Shown here piece by piece: positions 1 through 7,352 of a stretch of 47,787 nucleotides of DNA. Each line of letters starts with the position of its first letter. The stretch's first letter is position 1. The notes beneath the pieces are model-generated. The model saw only the letters and a list, made by a program, of their open reading frames with translations, had not been told where the DNA came from and searched no databases. Source of the stretch: an uncultured Roseburia sp. (GTDB taxonomy: Bacteria; Bacillota; Clostridia; Lachnospirales; Lachnospiraceae). The stretch is taken from positions 1 to 47,787 of the forward strand of contig CALWHT010000061.1 of NCBI GenBank assembly GCA_944380515.1. The letters are read 5' to 3'. A program made the translations under genes and the position numbers.

Positions 1-133
1 ATTTTACCTGCCGCGTCAATGTGGTGTCCTGTGTGTCAATGTTTTATAGAATTTTAATTTGCAAATTCATCGTTATGGGACTATCCTTTATATTAAGAAG
101 ATACGTGTGTCAGAAAATTATATAGGAGAAGCC

Positions 134-838
134 ATGAGTCCATTTGTATCGTTTCAGCATGTCAATAAAGTGTACAAAACCGGAGAGGTGGAAATTACCG
201 CTCTTAAGGATGTCAATTTTGAAATCGAGCAGGGGGAGTTCTGCGTTATCGTCGGGGCATCCGGCGCTGGCAAAACCACCATTCTCAATATATTGGGAGG
301 GATGGATACGCTGACGGAGGGTCAGGTATTCCTGGACGGTCAGGAGATTTCAAAATACGACAAAAAACAGCTCACCGCTTACCGGCGTTTCGACATCGGC
401 TTTGTATTCCAGTTTTACAATCTGGTACAGAACCTTACCGCGCTTGAGAATGTGGAGCTGGCGGCGCAGATTTGCAGGGAGCCGCTGGACGCGGCCACCG
501 TTCTTAAGGAGGTCGGGCTTGGCGAGCGGCTTTCCAATTTTCCGGCGCAGCTTTCCGGTGGGGAGCAGCAGCGCGTGGCTATCGCCAGGGCGCTGGCGAA
601 GAACCCCAAGCTTCTTTTGTGTGACGAGCCGACGGGAGCCCTGGATTATAATACCGGTAAGGCAGTGCTTAAGCTGCTTCAGGATACCTGTCGAAAGAAG
701 GGCAGGACGGTTGTGGTCATCACGCACAACCAGGCGCTTACGGCAATGGCGGATCGCATTATCACCGTAAAAAGCGGAAGCGTTGCCGGGATGGAAAAGA
801 ATAAACATATCGTAGACATTGCAGATATCGAGTGGTAA
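134..838 (+). CDS. ABC transporter ATP-binding protein (MacB/LolD type)
   Basis: This is the ATPase subunit of a type VII (MacB/LolCDE-like) ABC exporter and should energise the FtsX-type permease that follows. The 234-residue protein shows Walker A GASGAGKT (about residues 41-48), the signature LSGGEQQR (about 140-147), Walker B LLLCDEP with the PTGALD D-loop (about 160-171) and an H-loop VITHN. I chose the ATG at 134 because AGGAG lies at 124-128; an in-frame upstream extension to 59 has no ribosome binding site. A weak promoter-like pair, TTGCAA 59-64 and TATCCT 82-87, lies upstream. It ends four bases before the permease start, so the two are translationally linked. The substrate cannot be told from sequence. 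Confidence 0.93.
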   Translation: MSPFVSFQHVNKVYKTGEVEITALKDVNFEIEQGEFCVIVGASGAGKTTILNILGGMDTLTEGQVFLDGQEISKYDKKQLTAYRRFDIGFVFQFYNLVQNLTALENVELAAQICREPLDAATVLKEVGLGERLSNFPAQLSGGEQQRVAIARALAKNPKLLLCDEPTGALDYNTGKAVLKLLQDTCRKKGRTVVVITHNQALTAMADRIITVKSGSVAGMEKNKHIVDIADIEW

Positions 839-842
839 CAAT

Positions 843-3803
843 ATGAAATCAATGATAAAGAAATCGACAGTAAGAGAAATCAGGCAGAGCTTCGGGCGTT
901 TTGCTGCCATCCTCGCCATCGTGGCGCTTGGGGTGGCTTTTTTTGCCGGACTTAAGGTTACGCAGTCGGCAATGCTTGCGACGACGCAGAAATATTGGGA
1001 GGAGACGGACTTTTATGATTACCGGCTGCTTTCTTCGCTTGGTTTTACGGAGGAGGAGGTAGAGAGCTTCCGGGAGCAGGAGGATGTGAAGGCGGCGGAG
1101 GGAGCCGTTTCCTTTGATATCATCAGCCAGGTCGACGGAGGGAGCGAGCAGGTTTTAAAGGCGCACAGTATCACGGAGAATGTCAACCGGCTGGTTGTCA
1201 CGGAGGGAGCGCTGCCGCAGGAGGCCGATGAGTGCGTCGTGGACGCGGCTCTTTATGATTCCTCGATCATCGGGAAGACCATCACACTTTCCGAGGAAAA
1301 CGAAGACGAGGATTTAGACCATTTTATATATCGGGAATATACCGTGACGGGGCTTGTTCAGTCCCCGCTTTACATTCAGTTTGAGCGCGGCACTACCTCC
1401 CTTGGAAACGGCAGGGTCAGCGCCTTTATGTATCTGCTGCCCGAGGGCTTTGCGGATGATTATTATACCGAGGCATATATCAAATTTGACGACAGCTTTG
1501 CACTTTACAGTGACGAATATGACGCTTATATGGACGAAAAGGAAAGCGTCTGGGAGGACTTGACGACGGATGCTGCCGAGGCGAGATATGACAAGCTTGT
1601 AAAAGAGGCCCAGGACGAAGTGGATGACGGAAAGGCTGAGCTTGCCGATAAGAAGGCGGAGGCCGAAGCGGAATTTGCCGACGCGAAGCAGGAGCTTGAT
1701 GACGCCGAGTCGCAGATTGCGGATGGAGAACAACAGATTGCGGATGCCAAAAACCAGCTTGAGGAGGCTTCCGCAGAGCTGGATAGCCAGGAGGCCGCAT
1801 TAAATCAGAAAGAACAGGAGCTTGCCGTGCAGGAGGCACAGTTAAATGCGGCGGAAGGTATGATGGACGCACAGCAGGCTGCACAGACGAGAGCGCAGAT
1901 AGAGGGCGCAAGGCAGCAGATTGCGGAAGGGAGAGCAGGCATTTCTGCGGCGAGAGAGCAAATTGAGAGCAGCAGGCAGGAGGTGCAGGAGCAGGAAGCA
2001 GAATTAAATGATGCCAAGGAGGAATACGAGGAAGGGAAAAAGGAGTACGAGGAGAATTTAGAAACCTATCAGCAGGAAATTGCGGACGCGGAACAGGAAA
2101 TCGCGGATGCGGAGCAGGAAATCGCGGATATAGAGGAGCCAGAGGGCTACGTCTTCGGCAGGGAAACCAATGTGGGCTATGTCTGCTTTGAGAGCGACTC
2201 CGGCATTGTGGATGGTATCGCGAATATTTTCCCGGTATTCTTTTTCCTGGTGGCGGCACTGGTCTGCATTACGACCATGAACCGCATGGTGGAGGAACAG
2301 CGGACGCAGATAGGCGTATTAAAGGCGCTTGGCTACGGAGAGGGCACCATTATGTCAAAGTACATGTTCTACTCCGGTTCGGCGGCGCTGCTCGGCTGTA
2401 TCACAGGCTTCTTTGCCGGAACTTATTTTTTCCCGAAGATTATCTGGTATGCCTACGGCATCATGTATCAGGTGGATTCCCTGTTATATATTTTTGATGT
2501 GAAGCTTGGAATTATTTCACTTGTGGTGTCCCTGCTCTGCTCGGTAGGAACGACCTGGGTTTCCTGCCGCTATGAGCTTTCGGAGGTCGCGGCGGAGCTG
2601 ATGCGCCCGAAAGCGCCCAAGGCGGGAAAGCGCGTACTGCTGGAGCGGGTGCCGTTTATCTGGAAACGCCTGAAATTTCTCCAGAAGGTGTCAATCCGCA
2701 ATATTTTCCGCTATAAAAAGCGGTTTTTTATGATGATTATCGGAATCAGCGGCTGTACGGCACTCCTTGTGACGGGCTTCGGCGTGCGGGATTCCGTGAC
2801 GGGGATTGCGGACCAGCAGTATACCGAGATTCAGATATACGATATCAGTGTGACCTATTCGAAGGCTGTGGGCGAAGATGACGAGGAAAGACTAAAAGAG
2901 CTTTCGGAGGAGGGGGTCGAAGCGTATACTTTTGTGTCAGAGAACAGCATGGATTTGCTGGGGGAAGACAGGACAAAATCCATCAGTGTGGTGACCGCCC
3001 AGACGGACACGGATATGACGCCGTTTCTGAATCTGCATACCACGGGGCAGGAGCCGATCACCTATCCGGGAAAGGGCGAGGCTGTGATTTCCCATAAGAT
3101 TGCGCAGGACTTTGGTATTGGGACAGGCGATACCGTTACGCTCAGAGACGAGGAACAGAATGAGCTGAAGCTTCGGATTACCGGCATTTGCAAAAATTTT
3201 GTATATAATTATATCTATATTTCCGCAGATACCTACGAGGAGCAGATGGGAGCTGCGCCGGAGTATAAGACCGCCTATGTCAATGCCGCGGAGGATACAG
3301 ACAGCCATATGCTCGGTACCAGCCTGATGTCACTGGACGGTGTGGCGTCCGTTTCTGTCAGCCAGGATGATATGGAACGTTTTTCCAGCATGATGAGCAG
3401 CATGAATTTGATTGTGGCCGTGATCATCTTCTGTGCGGCGGGACTGGCGTTTATCGTATTGTATAATCTTACCAATATCAATATTACGGAGCGGGTGCGG
3501 GAGATTGCAACCATCAAGGTGCTCGGTTTCTATGAAAAGGAGACCTCATCCTACGTGTTTCGGGAAAATAACATGCTGTCCTTTTTGGGAGCGCTTGTGG
3601 GCCTGGGACTGGGCGTCCTTCTGCACCGTTTTGTGATGAGCCAGATTACCGTGGATATGGTTGCGTTTGATGTACGTATCGAGCCCCAGAGCTATCTCTA
3701 CAGCGTGATTTTAACACTTGTATTCGCGGCGTTCGTTCATCGCCTGATGAAAAAGAAGATTGACTGTATCAGCATGACGGAATCCTTAAAGAGCGTGGAT
3801 TAG
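843..3803 (+). CDS. FtsX-family ABC permease with long extracytoplasmic coiled coil
   Basis: This 986-residue membrane protein is the permease partner of the preceding ATPase. Eight membrane segments are visible as 1+3+1+3: one near the N-terminus, three around residues 465-590, one after the RYKKRFF motif, and three at the C-terminus. Both FtsX cores are therefore present. Between the first and second membrane segments lies a large external part that includes about 190 residues of Glu/Ala/Gln-rich coiled coil (roughly 245-435), ending in tandem short repeats of the type QEIADAE. Such a stalk is known from some Gram-positive FtsX-like permeases and may reach into the wall, but the substrate is unknown. 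The ATG at 843 is preferred over an upstream in-frame TTG at 819; the site has only a weak Shine-Dalgarno, which fits coupling to the upstream gene. Confidence 0.9.
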   Translation: MKSMIKKSTVREIRQSFGRFAAILAIVALGVAFFAGLKVTQSAMLATTQKYWEETDFYDYRLLSSLGFTEEEVESFREQEDVKAAEGAVSFDIISQVDGGSEQVLKAHSITENVNRLVVTEGALPQEADECVVDAALYDSSIIGKTITLSEENEDEDLDHFIYREYTVTGLVQSPLYIQFERGTTSLGNGRVSAFMYLLPEGFADDYYTEAYIKFDDSFALYSDEYDAYMDEKESVWEDLTTDAAEARYDKLVKEAQDEVDDGKAELADKKAEAEAEFADAKQELDDAESQIADGEQQIADAKNQLEEASAELDSQEAALNQKEQELAVQEAQLNAAEGMMDAQQAAQTRAQIEGARQQIAEGRAGISAAREQIESSRQEVQEQEAELNDAKEEYEEGKKEYEENLETYQQEIADAEQEIADAEQEIADIEEPEGYVFGRETNVGYVCFESDSGIVDGIANIFPVFFFLVAALVCITTMNRMVEEQRTQIGVLKALGYGEGTIMSKYMFYSGSAALLGCITGFFAGTYFFPKIIWYAYGIMYQVDSLLYIFDVKLGIISLVVSLLCSVGTTWVSCRYELSEVAAELMRPKAPKAGKRVLLERVPFIWKRLKFLQKVSIRNIFRYKKRFFMMIIGISGCTALLVTGFGVRDSVTGIADQQYTEIQIYDISVTYSKAVGEDDEERLKELSEEGVEAYTFVSENSMDLLGEDRTKSISVVTAQTDTDMTPFLNLHTTGQEPITYPGKGEAVISHKIAQDFGIGTGDTVTLRDEEQNELKLRITGICKNFVYNYIYISADTYEEQMGAAPEYKTAYVNAAEDTDSHMLGTSLMSLDGVASVSVSQDDMERFSSMMSSMNLIVAVIIFCAAGLAFIVLYNLTNINITERVREIATIKVLGFYEKETSSYVFRENNMLSFLGALVGLGLGVLLHRFVMSQITVDMVAFDVRIEPQSYLYSVILTLVFAAFVHRLMKKKIDCISMTESLKSVD

Positions 3804-3830
3804 GAAAGGACGGAAGAAACAAAAATACAG

Positions 3831-3859
3831 TTGCCCCCCATAGCCGGAAGTGTTATAGT
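3831..3859 (+). promoter_or_regulatory. Sigma-A-like promoter before the cytidylate-kinase-like gene
   Basis: TTGCCC at 3831-3836 and TATAGT at 3854-3859 are separated by 17 bases. The pair lies 34 bases before the start codon at 3893 and would drive the kinase-like gene and probably the CorA-like gene after it. Confidence 0.6.
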
Positions 3860-3892
3860 CATAGTAGAAAAAGAAGGCAGGAGATGATGGCT

Positions 3893-4495
3893 ATGGCAAG
3901 AATTATAACAATCGGACGTGAGTTTGGAAGCGGCGGCCGTGAGGTGGGAAAGCGCCTTTCGGATAAGCTGGGGATTGCGTATTATGACAATGAGATTATC
4001 ACAGAAATCGCGAAGCGGACGAAGCTTGCGGAGGGCTATGTGCAGCACGTGATGGAGAACAGTCCGTCCACTCTGATACCGATTACAATCGGCAGGACGT
4101 TTTACATGGGCGTTGACCCCGTGATGGAGCAGAACAATGCCATTTACCGGGAGCAGAGCCGCCTGGTTCAGGAACTGGCGGAAAAGTCGGACTGCGTGAT
4201 TGTAGGAAGAAGTGCTGACTATATCCTGCGTGATAAGAATCCGCTTCGGCTGTTTATTTATGCGCGGATGGAAGCCCGGATGGAGCGCTGCAGGAAGCGT
4301 GCGCCCGAGCAGGAGCATTTTACGGACAAAGAGCTAAAACGCCATATCCAGGATGTGGACCGCAGGCGTGCGAAGTACTATCAGTTTTTCACCGGTCAGA
4401 CCTGGGGGGATAAGCTCAATTATGATTTGTGTGTCAATACCTCGGGGGCGGACATACCGGAGGTTGTAGAGGCGATTGCAAAGCTGGTAAAATAG
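3893..4495 (+). CDS. Cytidylate kinase-like family protein
   Basis: The 200-residue product begins MARIITIGREFGSGGREVGK, the hallmark opening of the cytidylate-kinase-like (AAA_26) family common in Clostridia. Known members resemble nucleoside monophosphate kinases, but their substrate is usually unproven, so CMP phosphorylation is only a guess here. An internal segment VIVGRSADYIL and the Arg-rich lid region (RMEARMERCRKR and DRRRAKYYQFFTG) fit the family. Three in-frame ATGs lie at 3884, 3887 and 3893. I prefer 3893 because AGGAG at 3879-3883 is then nine bases away and the protein starts at the usual place. The CorA-like gene follows after 44 bases, probably in the same transcript. Confidence 0.85.
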   Translation: MARIITIGREFGSGGREVGKRLSDKLGIAYYDNEIITEIAKRTKLAEGYVQHVMENSPSTLIPITIGRTFYMGVDPVMEQNNAIYREQSRLVQELAEKSDCVIVGRSADYILRDKNPLRLFIYARMEARMERCRKRAPEQEHFTDKELKRHIQDVDRRRAKYYQFFTGQTWGDKLNYDLCVNTSGADIPEVVEAIAKLVK

Positions 4496-4539
4496 CGGTT
4501 TCCCGGATTGAGAAGCCGTGTGACGGAATCGAGGATTGC

Positions 4540-5466
4540 ATGCAGGAATATTGTTTGGAAATCCCGGAAGGGAAATTATATAAAAACGGGCAAACAAAAG
4601 AAAATCAGCCGGGGTGTGGCACGCTCCGGCTGATGTCGCTTGAGGAATTAAAAATGCTGGAGGGAGACTACCCTCACAAGCGGAGCCTTTACCGGAGTAT
4701 GTGTCCGGTGCAGTACTGCAAGGTAGAGATTTACGGTGAATGTACGCTGGGCACGATGAAGATTCCGAGAGTGGCGAAGGGAAAAACGACATATGCGCTG
4801 TTTGGCTTTTATCTGAAGGGCGAGGAGCTGCTGTTGGTGGAGGATGGGAATTTCCTTAAGCCGTTTCTTGTAAAAATGGGAAAAAATCTGCCTGAAGGCT
4901 GCGATATGAGCCGGTTTCTCGTTCTCTTGCTGGAGCTTTTGATTGAGGATGACGTAATTTATCTGCAGCAGCAGGAGGAAAAGCTCTCATCCATCGAGGA
5001 GCAGCTGTTAAGGAAAATCCCGGAGCATTTTTATGAGACGATAGCCAGATACCGCAAGCATTTTTCAGCTTACCATTCGTATTATGAGCAGCTGATGAAT
5101 ATCGGCGACTTGATGCAGAGCGATTTCGGGCAGAAGATGACCGCGGAGGAGAGGATGCTCTGGCAGCTTTATGCGAACCGGGCGGAACGCCTGCACGATC
5201 ATGTAGAGCTGCTGCGGGAATATCTGATTCAGATTCGCGAGCTGTATCAATCCCTCATTGATGTGGAGCAGAATAAGGTTATGAGTATTTTGACCGTCGT
5301 GACAACGATTTTTCTGCCGCTCACGCTCATTGCTGGCTGGTACGGAATGAACTTTCCCAATATGCCCGAATTCGGCTGGAAATATGCTTACCCGGTTGTG
5401 ATAGGGGTCAGCATCCTGATTATCGCAGGCGAAATTATTTTTTTCCGGAAAAAGAAAATGCTGTAA
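4540..5466 (+). CDS. CorA-family divalent metal ion transporter
   Basis: This 308-residue protein has the architecture of CorA Mg2+/Co2+ channels: a soluble N-terminal part, a long helical stalk (about residues 150-235) and two C-terminal membrane segments. The signature YGMNFPNMPEF follows the first segment, with the GMN triad at about residues 269-271, and a short basic tail RKKKML closes the protein. Members form pentamers in the inner membrane and import Mg2+. The ATG at 4540 has GAGGAT just upstream; longer in-frame starts overlap the kinase-like gene and look unlikely. The N-terminal domain is Cys-rich and not strongly like E. coli CorA, so this belongs to the wider CorA-like group. Confidence 0.88.
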   Translation: MQEYCLEIPEGKLYKNGQTKENQPGCGTLRLMSLEELKMLEGDYPHKRSLYRSMCPVQYCKVEIYGECTLGTMKIPRVAKGKTTYALFGFYLKGEELLLVEDGNFLKPFLVKMGKNLPEGCDMSRFLVLLLELLIEDDVIYLQQQEEKLSSIEEQLLRKIPEHFYETIARYRKHFSAYHSYYEQLMNIGDLMQSDFGQKMTAEERMLWQLYANRAERLHDHVELLREYLIQIRELYQSLIDVEQNKVMSILTVVTTIFLPLTLIAGWYGMNFPNMPEFGWKYAYPVVIGVSILIIAGEIIFFRKKKML

Positions 5467-5485
5467 GAAAGAACGGTATTCTTCC

Positions 5486-5932
5486 CTAAAGCAGAATCCG
5501 TCTGAGCTGATAATCATTTTCCGTCAGGGTCAGCAGGACAAGGCTTGTGGAATCGCCCCGGCCCTGCGTGGTGCTTCCCGGATTGATAAACACCGTTTTG
5601 CCGCGCTCATAGGTGGTAAAATGGTGCGTATGTCCGAAAATAACAAAGTCTGCCTGCGACACGTCGGCAGTCAGATACATTTCATCATGAATAATGAAAA
5701 AAATCTTTCCGCCGATGGAAACCTGCAGAAATTCCGGAAGATATTTTGCCCATCTCCCGATGTCGTTGTTGCCCCGCACAAGGTAAAGCGGAATGTCAAG
5801 GGCCTTTATCGTTTCGTAACATTCTTTTGTGTGGACGTCTCCGGCGTGAATCAAATAGTCGCAGCCTCTCAGATAGCTGGCCCACTCATCGCGGAAAACA
5901 CCGTGCGTATCAGATAATATTCCTATTTTCAT
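5486..5932 (-). CDS. YfcE/MJ0936-type metallophosphoesterase
   Basis: The 148-residue protein carries all motifs of small calcineurin-like phosphoesterases: SDTHG at the N-terminus, GDVH, RGNND, an HDE segment and GHTH, with the conserved NPGS near the end. These ligate two metal ions (usually Mn2+) in the active site. The family hydrolyses phosphodiesters in vitro, and the cellular substrate is mostly unknown. The start is the ATG at 5932, preceded by AAAGGGA. The gene is convergent with the CorA-like gene and is 19 bases from it, with no strong terminator between them. A clear promoter lies at 5964-5992 on the minus strand. Confidence 0.9.
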   Translation of the reverse strand: MKIGILSDTHGVFRDEWASYLRGCDYLIHAGDVHTKECYETIKALDIPLYLVRGNNDIGRWAKYLPEFLQVSIGGKIFFIIHDEMYLTADVSQADFVIFGHTHHFTTYERGKTVFINPGSTTQGRGDSTSLVLLTLTENDYQLRRILL

Positions 5933-5963
5933 ATAAAATCCCTTTCCCAATTATTATCTTTCC

Positions 5964-5992
5964 ATTATATAAGAAAAAAGTGTGAAAGTCAA
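5964..5992 (-). promoter_or_regulatory. Sigma-A-like promoter of the phosphoesterase gene
   Basis: Read on the minus strand, TTGACT (plus coordinates 5987-5992) and TATAAT (5964-5969) are separated by 17 bases. The start codon at 5932 lies about 32 bases downstream of the -10 box. Confidence 0.75.
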
Positions 5993-6000
5993 AAAAACGC

Positions 6001-6032
6001 TTCCTTATTTTAGTATCCTGTATTATACTAAA
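6001..6032 (+). promoter_or_regulatory. Promoter with overlapping 8-bp palindrome before the GGDEF gene
   Basis: TTCCTT (6001-6006) and TATACT (6024-6029) are 17 bases apart. An inverted repeat TTTAGTAT / ATACTAAA with an eight-base centre spans 6009-6032 and covers the spacer and the -10 box, which is where a repressor would bind. Both the promoter and the operator reading are inferences from position. Confidence 0.45.
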
Positions 6033-6069
6033 GCGTAGCAGTGCAGTTGCGCTTTTGGGGGAAAAGACA

Positions 6070-6978
6070 ATGAATAGCTCAGTGATGGAGGAAAACATTC
6101 TAAAAAAAGTGATGAAGCATGTCCCAATGGGACTGGTGGTGAGCAGGGAAGGAAGAAAACGGAAAGTATATTATATCAATCAGATGGCGCACGAAATGCT
6201 CGGCTACACCAGGGAAGAATATATTCAGAAGGTAGAGGGCGGATGGAGTAAGTTCATGGACCTGGATTTAAAGGATATCATAAGGGACTATCACGAAAAG
6301 ATTATGGCGGGGGAACCGTTTGAAGTCACGGCTCCCGCAATGAAAAAGAACGGCGATATGCGCTGGCTGTTGCTTCAGGTCGTGATTCGCATGGAGCTTG
6401 AACCGGTCAGCTATGTCACGATGCTCGATGTGACGGACCGCATGGAGGAAAGCCGAAGGCAGGCACGGGAGCGGGAATATCTCAGGGAATGCGCGTCACG
6501 GGATTCCATGACCAGATTGTTAAACCGCGGTACCATGGAGTCGCTTATCCAAAGGAAGCTTGAACGTGCGGGCGATGGGGCCTATGCGTACATCACGTTG
6601 GATATTGATAATTTTAAACAGATTAATGATATATACGGACACTGGGTGGGGGACGGTGTCATTTTGGGGCTTTCCGGCATCCTTTCCAAGCAGTTTGGCG
6701 GTGGTGCCTATGTCGGCCGCATGGGCGGGGACGAGTTTGCGGTATTTTTAACGGAGGCAAACGATCGCGAAGCCATACGGCGGCAGGCCCAGGAGGTGCT
6801 TCGGGAGCTGCGGCAGCAAAAGGAGCGCATGGGACTTTCCGAGGAGCCGTCGGCCAGCATCGGAATTGCCTTTTATCCCGAGGGAGGAACCAGCTTTCAG
6901 GAGCTGTATCACCGGGCGGACGAGGCCCTCTATCAGGTGAAAAAAGAAAAAAAGAACGGCGTTGCCGTGTATGCCTGA
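6070..6978 (+). CDS. PAS-GGDEF diguanylate cyclase
   Basis: This 302-residue soluble protein would make cyclic di-GMP from two GTP. A PAS-like sensory domain spans about residues 15-120 and is joined by a short coiled segment to a GGDEF domain. The catalytic loop is intact as GRMGGDEFAVFL. The substrate-binding segment (DIDNFKQINDIYGHWVGD) and the C-terminal ADEALYQVKKEKKNG are also conserved. I see no RxxD inhibitory site just ahead of GGDEF, so feedback by c-di-GMP may be absent. The ATG at 6070 is used because GGGGGAAAAG lies directly upstream; a TTG at 6055 is the only longer alternative. The gene appears monocistronic. Confidence 0.9.
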   Translation: MNSSVMEENILKKVMKHVPMGLVVSREGRKRKVYYINQMAHEMLGYTREEYIQKVEGGWSKFMDLDLKDIIRDYHEKIMAGEPFEVTAPAMKKNGDMRWLLLQVVIRMELEPVSYVTMLDVTDRMEESRRQAREREYLRECASRDSMTRLLNRGTMESLIQRKLERAGDGAYAYITLDIDNFKQINDIYGHWVGDGVILGLSGILSKQFGGGAYVGRMGGDEFAVFLTEANDREAIRRQAQEVLRELRQQKERMGLSEEPSASIGIAFYPEGGTSFQELYHRADEALYQVKKEKKNGVAVYA

Positions 6979-7003
6979 CAAAAATTTTGGTGATTTCTAC
7001 CTA

Positions 7004-7032
7004 TTGCAATTTTCAACAATTCATAATAATAT
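7004..7032 (+). promoter_or_regulatory. Putative promoter of the ZTP riboswitch-pfl transcript
   Basis: TTGCAA (7004-7009) and TAATAT (7027-7032) are 17 bases apart. Transcription would start close to 7039, exactly at the first base of riboswitch stem P1. The -10 box is a weak match. Confidence 0.45.
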
Positions 7033-7038
7033 AAAATT

Positions 7039-7110
7039 GTTATATGACTGACGGAACAAGTGGAAGAACCACGTGGAGTATAACGTTTCAAATGCCGACC
7101 GTCTGGGCGA
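7039..7110 (+). ncRNA. ZTP (pfl motif) riboswitch aptamer
   Basis: This is a ZTP/ZMP-sensing riboswitch, the RNA first described as the pfl motif. Stem P1 is GTTATA (7039-7044) with TATAAC (7079-7084). The conserved GACTGACGGAACA follows P1, and P2 is GTGG AAGAA CCAC. The 3' domain contains the conserved CCGTCTGGGC at 7099-7108, which forms the pseudoknot with ACTGACGG. Binding of the purine-synthesis alarmone ZTP, which rises when 10-formyl-tetrahydrofolate is short, should free the 3' part from the terminator below. Formate made by PFL feeds formyl-THF synthesis, which explains the target. Confidence 0.93.
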
Positions 7111-7138
7111 GAGAACCCGGACTGTCGGCTTGTTTTTT
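7094..7138 (+). terminator. Expression-platform terminator of the ZTP riboswitch
   Basis: GCCGAC-C-GTCTGGG (7094-7107) pairs with CCCGGAC-T-GTCGGC (7116-7129), followed by TTGTTTTTT. The left arm includes the conserved aptamer sequence CCGTCTGGG, so aptamer folding and termination exclude each other. This is the classic ligand-on arrangement. Confidence 0.9.
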
Positions 7139-7199
7139 GCTCTATAGGAAATACCGTGTTGCATGAAAGCGTGAAATTGTAATTCCTATAGAGCAAAAA
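7134..7199. repeat. 66-bp element with perfect 17-bp inverted repeats
   Basis: TTTTTGCTCTATAGGAA (7134-7150) is repeated exactly as its reverse complement at 7183-7199, with a 32-base centre (7151-7182). The left arm's T-run is shared with the riboswitch terminator. It looks like a small palindromic (MITE- or REP-like) element sitting in the pflB leader. No coding potential is seen. Confidence 0.75.
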
Positions 7200-7266
7200 G
7201 CACTCCGTGCAGGATGCGCACCTCGCGGAAGGGAAGATAGCCGTAAACGGCATCGCTCGGGCGCGG

Positions 7267-7295
7267 AGAATCCGGCAGAGCCGGATTCTTTTTTT
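7267..7295 (+). terminator. Second terminator-like hairpin in the pflB leader
   Basis: GAATCCGGC (7268-7276) pairs with GCCGGATTC (7280-7288) across a three-base loop, followed by seven T. It lies between the inverted-repeat element and pflB, so transcripts that escape the riboswitch terminator meet another intrinsic terminator or stabilising hairpin before the gene. Between 7200 and 7266 I see only small GC-rich hairpins, such as GCCGTAAACGGC. Confidence 0.8.
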
Positions 7296-7352
7296 AAAAA
7301 CGATGCACGGCTGGGGAGAAATAATTTTGTTTTCAGGAGGAATGGAGGAAAA

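Noticed and set aside
1480-2259. Long minus-strand open frame inside the first FtsX-type permease gene
   Set aside because: It is a Pro/Arg/Ser-rich antisense shadow of the coiled-coil coding region, with no ribosome binding site or recognisable domain.
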